Origin: a bacterium
GTDB lineage: Bacteria; Cyanobacteriota; Vampirovibrionia; Gastranaerophilales; Gastranaerophilaceae
Length of the DNA: 9,335 nucleotides
NCBI GenBank assembly: GCA_017541565.1
Contig: JAFXYU010000276.1
Span: 1 to 9,335, forward strand
Direction: 5' to 3'
The notes beneath the pieces were generated by a model. That model had not been told where the DNA came from. It did not search any database and worked only from the letters and a program-made list of their open reading frames with translations. A program made the position numbers and the translations under genes. Positions 1-6,076 of this stretch are shown piece after piece. Positions within the stretch are counted from its first letter, which is position 1, and each line of letters starts with the position of its first letter.

Positions 1-128
1 GCTATCAACATAACATCAGGCGGAAGCGGAAAACCTGGAAGACAACTTTCAATTAGAGCATTTATAGCAAGTCCCGGCATTCCAAGTGATTGAAAAACAT
101 TACTTATTTGTATTATAAATTCGTGCAT
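1..128 (-). CDS. DedA/YqaA-type (VTT domain) membrane protein, N-terminal fragment
   Basis: Only the first 42 codons are inside the window; the gene continues past base 1. The translation begins MHEFIIQISNVFQSLGMPG and runs into ESCLPGFPLPPDVMLI. An acidic residue followed by a hydrophobic, proline-rich loop (E-S-x-L-P-x-x-P-L-P-P-D) is the pattern at the start of DedA/YqaA proteins of the VTT (SNARE-associated) superfamily. These are inner-membrane proteins with re-entrant loops; some members recycle undecaprenyl phosphate. The ATG at 128 is supported by an AAAGGG ribosome site at 139-144, which overlaps the stop codon of rqcP. The 14-bp gap to rqcP suggests co-transcription with rqcP and the purine phosphorylase gene. 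The family call rests on a short fragment, so the substrate is unknown. Confidence 0.6.
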   Translation of the reverse strand, partial: MHEFIIQISNVFQSLGMPGLAINALIESCLPGFPLPPDVMLI

Positions 129-142
129 TTACCATAATCCCT

Positions 143-388
143 TTATTCTGCTTTTTTATATAGTGTCGAAGATTCCTGAACACTAACATTTCCATCAGGA
201 ACAATCAAAACTTCAAATTTTTCTGTCCTGTTTGAATATTCAATTTCTATTATATCACCAACATTTAATTGTTTCGCAGGCTTTGCCGAAATACCGTTTA
301 CAAGAATCCTTCCTGTCTCAGCAACGGATGCTGCAACGCTTCTACGCTTTATTAACCTTGATACTTTTAAAAATTTATCCAACCTCAT
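143..388 (-). CDS. rqcP: RqcP-type S4-domain RNA-binding protein (ribosome quality control)
   Basis: This 81-residue protein is a single S4 RNA-binding domain. The start MRLDKFLKVSRLIKRRS, followed by a V-A-x-x-G-R-I-x-V-N-G turn and K-x-x-x-x-x-x-G-D-I-I-E-I, closely follows Bacillus RqcP (YabO) as I remember it, and is shorter than the 15-kDa heat-shock protein Hsp15 of proteobacteria. In the family, RqcP binds the obstructed 50S-peptidyl-tRNA complex with RqcH and helps add alanine tails to stalled chains. I start it at the ATG at 388 rather than the in-frame TTG at 391, because that ATG shares a base with the TGA stop of the upstream purine phosphorylase gene (TGATG), the usual form of translational coupling. 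The AGAGG upstream is distant, so coupling probably drives initiation. The partner gene rqcH is not in the window. Confidence 0.88.
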   Translation of the reverse strand: MRLDKFLKVSRLIKRRSVAASVAETGRILVNGISAKPAKQLNVGDIIEIEYSNRTEKFEVLIVPDGNVSVQESSTLYKKAE

Positions 389-1191
389 CAAATTTTCTTA
401 ATAACCTCTTTTACCAACGATTTAAACTTTTCTTTAGCAACATTTGCAGCCTTAATGACATCATTATGTGAAACAACAACTCCGCTTACGCCGGCCGCAG
501 AATTGCAAATACAACTTATTCCAATAACTTTCATTCCTGCCCAAACTGCAACAATTGCCTCCGGAACAGTAGACATACCAATCGCATCCGCACCTAGAAT
601 CCTTGCCATTCGAACCTCTGCAGGAGTTTCATAGGAAGCACCCGGTAAAGCCATATACACACCTTCCTGCAAATCTATACCCAATTTTTCGCCTGTTTTT
701 CTGACAAGTTCCACATAATCCGCATTATATACTTCGCTCATATCCGGAAAACGTTCGCCCATAGAATCATCGTTCGCTCCGACAAGAGGATTGACTCCCA
801 TACAGTTAATATGATCCGTGATAACCATCAAATCGGAAGGCTTGAAATTTGGGTTTACTCCGCCTGATGCATTTGTGATAAACAAAGTTTCCACACCAAG
901 TTTTTTCATGACTTTTACAGGAAAAACAACCTTTTTTATCGGATGACCTTCATAAAAATGAAATCTGCCCTGCATCATAACAATTTTCTTACCGTTAATT
1001 TCAGCAAACACAAGTCTGCCTTTGTGACCAGCAACCGTTGATACCTCAAACCCGGGTATTTCCGAATATGGAATAGAAATTTCACAGTATTCATCCGCCA
1101 GTTCTCCAAGACCGGAGCCAAGTATTATCCCTATTTCAGGTTTAAATTCACCAATTTTTGTTTTAATAAAATCAACGGCACTGTTAAGCAT
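388..1191 (-). CDS. punA: Purine nucleoside phosphorylase (trimeric, PNP-I type)
   Basis: This 267-residue cytosolic enzyme splits purine nucleosides with phosphate into the free base and ribose-1-phosphate, for purine salvage. Visible motifs in order are the phosphate-binding GSGLG (25-29), GHKG (55-58), RFHFYEGH (76-83), TNASGG (106-111), MGVNPL (131-136), SYETPAEVRM (187-195), MSTVPE (206-211, with the base-binding Glu) and the Asn of CNSAAG (230) that in the family contacts the purine. The Glu/Asn pair points to inosine/guanosine-type substrates rather than adenosine. The length is normal for the trimeric class. The start at 1191 is fixed by a strong GGAGGG at 1196-1201, four bases upstream. 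Its TGA overlaps the ATG of rqcP. Only about 30 bp separate the start from the mla terminator; a TAAAAT at 1212-1217 could be a -10 element, but I see no convincing -35. Bacillus calls this gene pupG or punA. Confidence 0.95.
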   Translation of the reverse strand: MLNSAVDFIKTKIGEFKPEIGIILGSGLGELADEYCEISIPYSEIPGFEVSTVAGHKGRLVFAEINGKKIVMMQGRFHFYEGHPIKKVVFPVKVMKKLGVETLFITNASGGVNPNFKPSDLMVITDHINCMGVNPLVGANDDSMGERFPDMSEVYNADYVELVRKTGEKLGIDLQEGVYMALPGASYETPAEVRMARILGADAIGMSTVPEAIVAVWAGMKVIGISCICNSAAGVSGVVVSHNDVIKAANVAKEKFKSLVKEVIKKI

Positions 1192-1221
1192 ATAACCCTC
1201 CTATATTGATTATTTTACAAT

Positions 1222-1258
1222 AAAAAATCCCCGCAAAATAATTTTGCGGGGATTTTTT
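1222..1258 (-). terminator. Perfect 17-bp hairpin terminator of the mla operon
   Basis: The arms 1222-1238 and 1242-1258 are exact reverse complements around a 3-base loop (TAA), with a GC core CCCCGC/GCGGGG. Each arm ends in six A or T residues, so on the minus strand the hairpin closes with a T run, and it could also work on the plus strand. It begins 14 bp after the mlaD stop codon and lies before the purine phosphorylase gene, separating two same-strand transcription units. Confidence 0.93.
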
Positions 1259-1271
1259 ACAAAACTATATA

Positions 1272-2627
1272 TTAGAACAATAATCTGAATAACAAGAACC
1301 TTTTGTTCAATTTTTCTGAAAATTTCTTTAAATTAGCAACAGTTTCAGATGTATCTTTCATAATCTGTTTCAGATTCTCTCTATCTCCTGCTTGACCGTT
1401 GATAGTATTCAGAGCCTCTGTTACTTCGCACATAGTAACATTCAAATTATCAATAGAAGTTGTTATTTTTTCTTTGAGTTTTTCATCCTTTGTCATTCTG
1501 TTGATTGATGTAGAAATTTCATTCATATTTTTCATTACTGCATTCAAATCTTCGCCAAATGATTTTGCATCAATCGCACCAACAATTGGAGCGAGTTGTT
1601 CAGCAAGTTTTGATACAGATTCGGCTGTTTGGTACATAGCCGGCTTAAATTTCTCATCACCTATAATTCCGTTAATATTCGTTGCCAACTTATTAAAGTT
1701 ATTTGAAACATCACTCATCATCCAAAGCACTGCGTCTATATCGTTTCTTGATGTTTCAATAAGTTTTTCAGTTTTTGCAAGAGTAGTTGTTGCTTGAGCA
1801 GTCAACTCTTTAAAGTTAGTAACAGATTGTCTGATTTCCGCAACCATAGTATCGTTCATTAAGTCATTGACCATACGACTCATTTCGGTCAATGATTCAG
1901 CAGCCTGGTACTGCAAATCCATAAAGTCAGCAACCCTCATTGGTTCAACTATTGTATATGGTGATGTTTGGTATGGATATGGTAAAGGAGAATTATCCAT
2001 AGGAGCAACTCTTAATCGCTTATTGCCTTCAACGGTTACAATCTTTCCCAGCATAAAGTGCGGAAGTCTTAAACCGGGGAGAGTTACAACATAATCTATT
2101 TTATTGGCAAATTGAGATTTTACAAATTCAGAGAGTTCAAGCGGAACTAATTTCGATGTCATTATCTGAGATTTCTTTACTTTTCCGACTACATAATATT
2201 TATCATCTAACTTTATTTCAACATCAGAGTTTGCCGGAATAATATCTTTTGCTTCAGCCGGAATATAAACAGAGCGCAATTTGGGAGGTGTAATTTCTAA
2301 AAACTGCTCACCAATCAACCCGGACTGCTGTATTGAAATAGTTGACGCTTTTGGGATTTCTATCCCCGGCTGTGTTATAACAAATTTCATTTTTACATAA
2401 CTGGATTCTCCATCAACAACCGGAGTAATTTCCTCAACCTGTCCTACCCTCAAGCCCATCATTTGAACGCCGGAACCTGGACGCATTCCGTTAACATCCT
2501 TAAACTGAACTTCAATTCTTTCCGCGGATGAAAAAGAACGTCCTTTTATCCACAATATTGTGAACAAAAGTATTGTTAAAGAAATTATAGTTAATAAACC
2601 TACTTTGAAAGCCGATGATATTCTCAT
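1272..2627 (-). CDS. mlaD: MCE-domain substrate-binding subunit of the Mla lipid ABC transporter
   Basis: This 451-residue protein has one N-terminal membrane helix (about 8-27) and then a single MCE domain (about 36-114) with the typical F-K-D-V-N-G-M-R-P-G-S-G-V, G-x-x-V-G-x-V and G-L-I-G-E-Q-F-L-E-I signatures. MlaD-type proteins form a hexameric ring in the periplasm that passes phospholipids to or from the MlaE permease. Residues about 115-230 form a further segment I cannot assign. From about 235 on it is a long helical, probably coiled-coil region. Three related units (318-344, 375-400, 409-435) share I-N followed by D-x-x-x-L/F-K and then T/S-x-x-x-x-L. It ends in the basic-aromatic tail KRFLLFRLLF. 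It is much longer than E. coli MlaD (about 180 residues) and closer in size to cyanobacterial MCE proteins. An AAGGA site at 2634-2638 supports the start, 13 bp after mlaF. Confidence 0.9.
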   Translation of the reverse strand: MRISSAFKVGLLTIISLTILLFTILWIKGRSFSSAERIEVQFKDVNGMRPGSGVQMMGLRVGQVEEITPVVDGESSYVKMKFVITQPGIEIPKASTISIQQSGLIGEQFLEITPPKLRSVYIPAEAKDIIPANSDVEIKLDDKYYVVGKVKKSQIMTSKLVPLELSEFVKSQFANKIDYVVTLPGLRLPHFMLGKIVTVEGNKRLRVAPMDNSPLPYPYQTSPYTIVEPMRVADFMDLQYQAAESLTEMSRMVNDLMNDTMVAEIRQSVTNFKELTAQATTTLAKTEKLIETSRNDIDAVLWMMSDVSNNFNKLATNINGIIGDEKFKPAMYQTAESVSKLAEQLAPIVGAIDAKSFGEDLNAVMKNMNEISTSINRMTKDEKLKEKITTSIDNLNVTMCEVTEALNTINGQAGDRENLKQIMKDTSETVANLKKFSEKLNKRFLLFRLLF

Positions 2628-2640
2628 TTATCTATCCTTA

Positions 2641-3357
2641 TTAATTCATTTTCATTGGACCATCTATTGCTGCCTCTACGAACTGCCTTGTATAAGGAGT
2701 TTCTTCTCTGCACAATTCTTCGGGCGTACCCTCAAATACTGCATGACCATTATACAACATTAAAACCGAATCGGCTGTCCTACGAATAGTTGACATTTGG
2801 TGGGTAACAACAATTGAAGCGGCATGAGTTTCATTTTTCAGCCGTACGATATAATCTTCAATCAACGTTGAAGAAATAGGATCAAGTCCTGCCGTCGGTT
2901 CGTCATAAAGTATAATTTTAGGTTCCGTCACAATTGCACGGGCAAAACTGACACGCTTTTGCATACCGCCCGACAGTTCGGAAGGAAACTTTTCTTCGAT
3001 TCCGGATAAACCAACCAGTTCAAGTTTTTCCGCAACAATCCTTCTGAGTTCTTTCTGTGTATATTTACCTCTTAAATCTTTTCTTTCCTGCAAAGCAAAT
3101 GATATATTGTCAAAAACATTCAGAGAGTCAAACAGTGCGGAATACTGAAACACCATTGCGATATCTCCGCCTGTCGTAACAATTTCCCCCGAATCTTTTT
3201 CTAAAAGTCCGCTTATCAACTTTAAAACAGTACTTTTCCCCGAACCGGAGAAACCGACAATGGAAAGAATCTTCCCGTCATCTACCTTAAAAGATATGTC
3301 ATCAAGGATAACTTTTTTATCAAATGTTTTAACAAGATGTTTTACTTCTATACCCAT
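2641..3357 (-). CDS. mlaF: ATPase subunit of the Mla lipid ABC transporter
   Basis: This 238-residue ABC ATPase powers the MlaE permease from the cytoplasmic face. All catalytic motifs are intact: Walker A GFSGSGKST (35-43), Q-loop VFQYSALFD with Q71, signature LSGGM (128-132), Walker B IILYDEP with the catalytic Glu153, the D-loop at 158-159, and the H-loop VVTHQ with His186. The QYSALFDSLNVFDNI stretch and the C-terminal RQF-x5-DGP ending are typical of MlaF rather than of general ABC ATPases. In E. coli the C-terminal part of MlaF docks MlaB, but no mlaB gene is present here. A GGGG at 3364-3367 is a modest ribosome site for the ATG at 3357. The gene starts 11 bp after the mlaE stop, so mlaE, mlaF and mlaD form one operon. 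Confidence 0.95.
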   Translation of the reverse strand: MGIEVKHLVKTFDKKVILDDISFKVDDGKILSIVGFSGSGKSTVLKLISGLLEKDSGEIVTTGGDIAMVFQYSALFDSLNVFDNISFALQERKDLRGKYTQKELRRIVAEKLELVGLSGIEEKFPSELSGGMQKRVSFARAIVTEPKIILYDEPTAGLDPISSTLIEDYIVRLKNETHAASIVVTHQMSTIRRTADSVLMLYNGHAVFEGTPEELCREETPYTRQFVEAAIDGPMKMN

Positions 3358-3368
3358 AACTTACCCCG

Positions 3369-4169
3369 TTAATAAAAACATGCCGCCGCAAAAATTAAAT
3401 CAAGAATGACAATTGCCACAAAAGACCAAACAACAGCCTTTGTAGTTGCCAGTCCGACGCCTTTCGCACCGTCTTTAGCAGCCATTCCGCAAGAACAACT
3501 GATTAGCGTAATCACAAAACCAAAAGATATTGCCTTCATTATGCATACATTAAGATCATGCATATTAAGACCAAACCACACGGAATCAAAGAAGGCTTTA
3601 TAACTTAATCCAGAAACCAAATTTGAAGCAATTGCACCGCCTAAAATTCCGACAGCAGACGATATAACAACAACTAACGGCATCATTATCGTTCCGGCAA
3701 TAACCCTCGGTGTAAATAAATAATGCACGGGATTAACATGCAATACCTGAATAGCATCAATTTGTTCCGTAACACGCATTGTTGCAATCTCAGATGCAAG
3801 AGAGGATCCTATCATTGAAATAATAGCAAAACCCGACATTATAACGCCCTCTTCTCTAACCATTAGAATAGACACTAACATGCCGACATAATTTCCGCCG
3901 CCTTGCTTTACCATTTCACCCGCAACCTGCATTGCAACAATTACCGACGTCATCCCCACTATCGAAAGAGTAATAGGAAGCGATGACACACCAAATCTGG
4001 CACATTGAAACAATATTTCCTTAACCGTTGTCGGGAAATTTTTTAAACCGCAAAAGAACTCCAGACCATACCCCACAATTCTGCCGAGCGTGGATACAAA
4101 ACTCTCAAATTCCGCCTGAAAAGCCCTGAATATTTTATATGTATAGGTTGCTTTATAGTATATTTTCAT
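3369..4169 (-). CDS. mlaE: MlaE/TGD1-family permease of the lipid ABC transporter
   Basis: This 266-residue inner-membrane permease belongs to the MlaE (chloroplast TGD1) family, which carries phospholipid through the inner membrane together with MlaF and the MCE subunit. The family signature is clear: VREEGVIMSGFAIISMIGSS (104-123) followed by SEIATMRVTEQIDAI (126-140), then NPVHYLFTPRVIAG (146-159). Hydrophobic membrane segments lie at about 62-82, 95-122, 154-185, 210-230 and 246-264. The N-terminal 45 residues look like an amphipathic interfacial helix, as in known MlaE structures. It is the first gene of the operon; its ATG at 4169 has AGGT at 4176-4179 upstream, and an extended -10 promoter lies at 4210-4239. 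I see no truncation or frameshift. Confidence 0.94.
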   Translation of the reverse strand: MKIYYKATYTYKIFRAFQAEFESFVSTLGRIVGYGLEFFCGLKNFPTTVKEILFQCARFGVSSLPITLSIVGMTSVIVAMQVAGEMVKQGGGNYVGMLVSILMVREEGVIMSGFAIISMIGSSLASEIATMRVTEQIDAIQVLHVNPVHYLFTPRVIAGTIMMPLVVVISSAVGILGGAIASNLVSGLSYKAFFDSVWFGLNMHDLNVCIMKAISFGFVITLISCSCGMAAKDGAKGVGLATTKAVVWSFVAIVILDLIFAAACFY

Positions 4170-4209
4170 AATATTACCTGTATAGTAATTTACTACACAT
4201 CTTCAATTT

Positions 4210-4239
4210 ATTATATCAGAGTTAAGTAATAAAGTACAA
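4210..4239 (-). promoter_or_regulatory. Extended -10 promoter of the mla operon
   Basis: Read on the minus strand, a perfect TATAAT (4210-4215) is preceded by TGA (4216-4218), giving the extended -10 form TGnTATAAT. A weak -35, TTGTAC (4234-4239), lies 18 bp upstream. Transcription would start near 4203, leaving a leader of about 34 bases before the mlaE ATG at 4169. Confidence 0.72.
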
Positions 4240-4254
4240 ATTTTAAAACATTTG

Positions 4255-4263
4255 TGATAAAAT
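4255..4263 (+). promoter_or_regulatory. Extended -10 promoter of the manC gene
   Basis: TGATAAAAT (4255-4263) is an extended -10 element with a 5/6 match to TATAAT. No good -35 is visible; the position 17 bp upstream (4235-4240, TACAAA) overlaps the -35 of the divergent mla promoter. The predicted start near 4270 gives a leader of about 16 bases that holds only the strong ribosome site AAGGAGG (4275-4281). Confidence 0.55.
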
Positions 4264-4285
4264 CGATACTGTAAAAGGAGGGCTA

Positions 4286-5677
4286 ATGTTCGGAATAATT
4301 CTTGCAGGAGGTTCAGGTAGCAGACTTTGGCCGTTATCAAGAGAACTCTACCCGAAACAACTACTTAATATACAGAACACAGAAAGTCTTTTACAAGCAA
4401 CTTTTGAAAGACTGGTAAAAATCATTCCTGAAGAAAACATAATAAGCATGACGGGTGTTAAACATGTTGCCAATGTAAAATACCAGTTAGCCAAAATTTG
4501 TCAAAGCCCTACGGTACTTTCGGAACCGATTTCTAAAAACACCGCACCGGCTATTGCACTTGCTTCCAAATACATAATGGATAAATTCCAATCAGATTCC
4601 GTAATATTAGCAGTTCCTTCCGACCATTTAATAAAAGACACCGAAGCGTTTCTCCAAACAGTATCCGAAGGTGAAAAAATTGCGGAACAGGGATATATTG
4701 TAACATTTGGAATAAAACCTTTATATCCCGAAACAGGTTACGGGTACATTAACATTTCAGACAATAAAATTCTGGACGGCAATATTGTTAACAAATTTGT
4801 AGAAAAGCCGGATAGTGAAACCGCAAAAAAATATATAAAAGACTGTCACTATTACTGGAACAGCGGAATCTTTATGTTCAAACCATCCGTCCTTATGGAA
4901 GAACTTTCCAAATATTCAAAAGATATTTATTCAAAATTAGACAAATATAACTTTACAAAATCTGACGAAATACCATATATTGAGTTTGAAAAAATGCCGT
5001 CAATTTCAATTGATTATGCAGTTATGGAAAAATCCGATAAAATTGCACTCGTAGAATTTAAAAGCGACTGGAATGATTTGGGGAGTTGGAAATCTGTGTA
5101 TGACGTCGGAAATAAAGACTCCGATGGCAATGTTCAAATCGGACATGTGCTAAATGAAGGTTCAAAAAATTCACTTATTTATTCATCTTCAAAACTGGTT
5201 GCCGCAATCGGTCTTGAAAATACTGTTATCGTTGAAACAGAAGATGCCATTCTTGCATGCAAATCAGATAAAACACAAGATGTTAAAAAAGTTTTTGACA
5301 AATTAAAAAAACAAAATGATAACACATACTTGGTACACAAAACAGTCTATCGTCCTTGGGGTTATTATACAGTACTTGCAGAAGGAAAAGGTTTCCTTAC
5401 AAAAATGATTCAAGTAAATCCTGGACAAAAGTTATCCGTACAATCACACAATCACAGAAGCGAGCACTGGGTTGTTTTGGAAGGTATGGCAAAAGTTTTG
5501 TTGGAAGGAAAAGAGCACATTCTTAGTCCCGGACACAGTATTGATATAGATGTCAAAGAAATTCACTCACTCCAAAATCCATACGAAGATACCCTTAAAA
5601 TTATAGAAGTGCAAAAAGGTGACTTGCTCGTAGAAGAAGATATCGTTCGCTACGAAGACATGTACGGCAGAGTATAA
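4286..5677 (+). CDS. manC: Bifunctional mannose-1-phosphate guanylyltransferase / mannose-6-phosphate isomerase
   Basis: This 463-residue enzyme of the type II PMI-GMP class makes GDP-mannose, the donor for O-antigen, capsule or glycoprotein sugars and the precursor of GDP-fucose and GDP-rhamnose. The N-terminal nucleotidyltransferase half shows LAGGSGSRLWPLSR (6-19), YPKQL (22-26; the family usually has FPKQ), PSDH (111-114), FVEKP (171-175), YWNSGIF (190-196), SIDYAVME (241-248) and DWNDLGSW (261-268). The C-terminal cupin half shows RPWG (356-359), Q-S-H-N-H-R-S-E-H-W (386-395), which supplies metal-binding histidines, and the usual ending of the family. Both halves look complete and the length is normal. 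AAGGAGG at 4275-4281 fixes the start. It is divergent from the mla operon; no other sugar gene is adjacent, so the polymer it serves cannot be named. The symbol manC (also cpsB or algA) is a family name. Confidence 0.94.
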   Translation: MFGIILAGGSGSRLWPLSRELYPKQLLNIQNTESLLQATFERLVKIIPEENIISMTGVKHVANVKYQLAKICQSPTVLSEPISKNTAPAIALASKYIMDKFQSDSVILAVPSDHLIKDTEAFLQTVSEGEKIAEQGYIVTFGIKPLYPETGYGYINISDNKILDGNIVNKFVEKPDSETAKKYIKDCHYYWNSGIFMFKPSVLMEELSKYSKDIYSKLDKYNFTKSDEIPYIEFEKMPSISIDYAVMEKSDKIALVEFKSDWNDLGSWKSVYDVGNKDSDGNVQIGHVLNEGSKNSLIYSSSKLVAAIGLENTVIVETEDAILACKSDKTQDVKKVFDKLKKQNDNTYLVHKTVYRPWGYYTVLAEGKGFLTKMIQVNPGQKLSVQSHNHRSEHWVVLEGMAKVLLEGKEHILSPGHSIDIDVKEIHSLQNPYEDTLKIIEVQKGDLLVEEDIVRYEDMYGRV

Positions 5678-5680
5678 GTG

Positions 5681-5709
5681 TTGATATCAGATTATATTCG
5701 TGATATACT
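5681..5709 (+). promoter_or_regulatory. Near-consensus promoter of the glycine-zipper protein gene
   Basis: TTGATA (5681-5686, 5/6 match to TTGACA) and TATACT (5704-5709, 5/6 match to TATAAT) are separated by exactly 17 bp, and a TG at 5701-5702 makes the -10 extended. It lies directly after the manC stop codon. Transcription would start near 5716, about 28 bases before the ATG at 5744. The -35 overlaps the 8-bp palindrome TGATATCA (5682-5689), whose role, if any, is unknown. Confidence 0.75.
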
Positions 5710-5731
5710 GCATTCAAGAATGTGGTGTATT

Positions 5732-5738
5732 AAAGGAG
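5732..5738 (+). promoter_or_regulatory. Ribosome binding site deciding the start at 5744
   Basis: AAAGGAG lies five bases before the ATG at 5744. The same frame is open back to a GTG at 5678, but that start has no ribosome site and would put the promoter inside the coding sequence. The site therefore settles the start of the small protein. Confidence 0.8.
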
Positions 5739-5743
5739 TTTGT

Positions 5744-6052
5744 ATGCGAGTAAATGCAATCAACGGTTACCGTTATCATTGTTCAAACAGAGTATTAAAT
5801 CACAAAAACAAAAATGTATCCTTTGACGGCAAACACGATTGTGCCAAATTTTTCGGCGGACTTATGGGAGCATTAGGAACTATTGGCGCAATAGGAGGAA
5901 CAATTATTATGACCGGCGGTCTTGCAATACCTGCTATTATAGGTTACGGAGCAGCCTGCACCGCAGGAGGTGCAATTATCGGACATCAGATTGATAAAGG
6001 TGCGGAAGAATACGAAAAAAATAAAAACAAAAATGATAATGATAAAAAATAA
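5744..6052 (+). CDS. Small glycine-zipper membrane protein of unknown function
   Basis: I do not recognise a named family. The 102-residue protein has three parts. Residues 1-30 are polar and lack a signal peptide, with several Asn residues, ending in NVSFDGK. Residues about 36-81 are strongly hydrophobic and glycine-rich, with repeated small-xxx-small spacing (GGLMGALGTIGAIGG, then GGLAIPAIIGYGAACTAGG), which suggests a hairpin of two packed membrane helices. Residues 82-102 are a highly charged Lys/Asn/Asp tail. Cysteines are at 13, 33 and 72. It has its own near-consensus promoter and a good ribosome site, so it is probably expressed independently of manC. Short N-terminal segments with an F-x-G motif are, from memory, common in predicted proteins of Gastranaerophilales; that is recollection, not proof. 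Possible roles include a membrane-inserting peptide, a holin- or bacteriocin-like protein, or a small envelope protein; nothing here decides between them. Confidence 0.75.
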   Translation: MRVNAINGYRYHCSNRVLNHKNKNVSFDGKHDCAKFFGGLMGALGTIGAIGGTIIMTGGLAIPAIIGYGAACTAGGAIIGHQIDKGAEEYEKNKNKNDNDKK

Positions 6053-6076
6053 TACTTTTTGTGTTACGATTTAGTG

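Noticed and set aside
389..391. TTG start of rqcP one codon upstream
   Set aside because: The ATG at 388 forms the TGATG overlap and gives the family start MRLDKFL.
232..471. 79-codon plus-strand frame across the rqcP/phosphorylase junction
   Set aside because: It is antisense to two recognisable genes and resembles nothing known.
1192..1271. Purine riboswitch ahead of the purine phosphorylase gene
   Set aside because: The 80-bp gap is taken up by a simple perfect hairpin terminator; the three-helix purine aptamer core is not present.
1399..1797. 132-codon open frame on the plus strand inside mlaD
   Set aside because: It is antisense to a well-supported gene, has no ribosome site, and its hydrophobic product is the expected shadow of a repetitive helical coding sequence.
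5678..5743. N-terminal extension of the glycine-zipper protein from a GTG at 5678
   Set aside because: It has no ribosome site and it overlaps a near-consensus promoter; AAAGGAG sits five bases before the ATG at 5744.
6059..6076. TTG start of the mtaB protein at 6059
   Set aside because: The extra residues (MCYDLV) do not belong to the family; the ATG at 6077 gives the usual start of the domain with the first cluster cysteine near residue 11.
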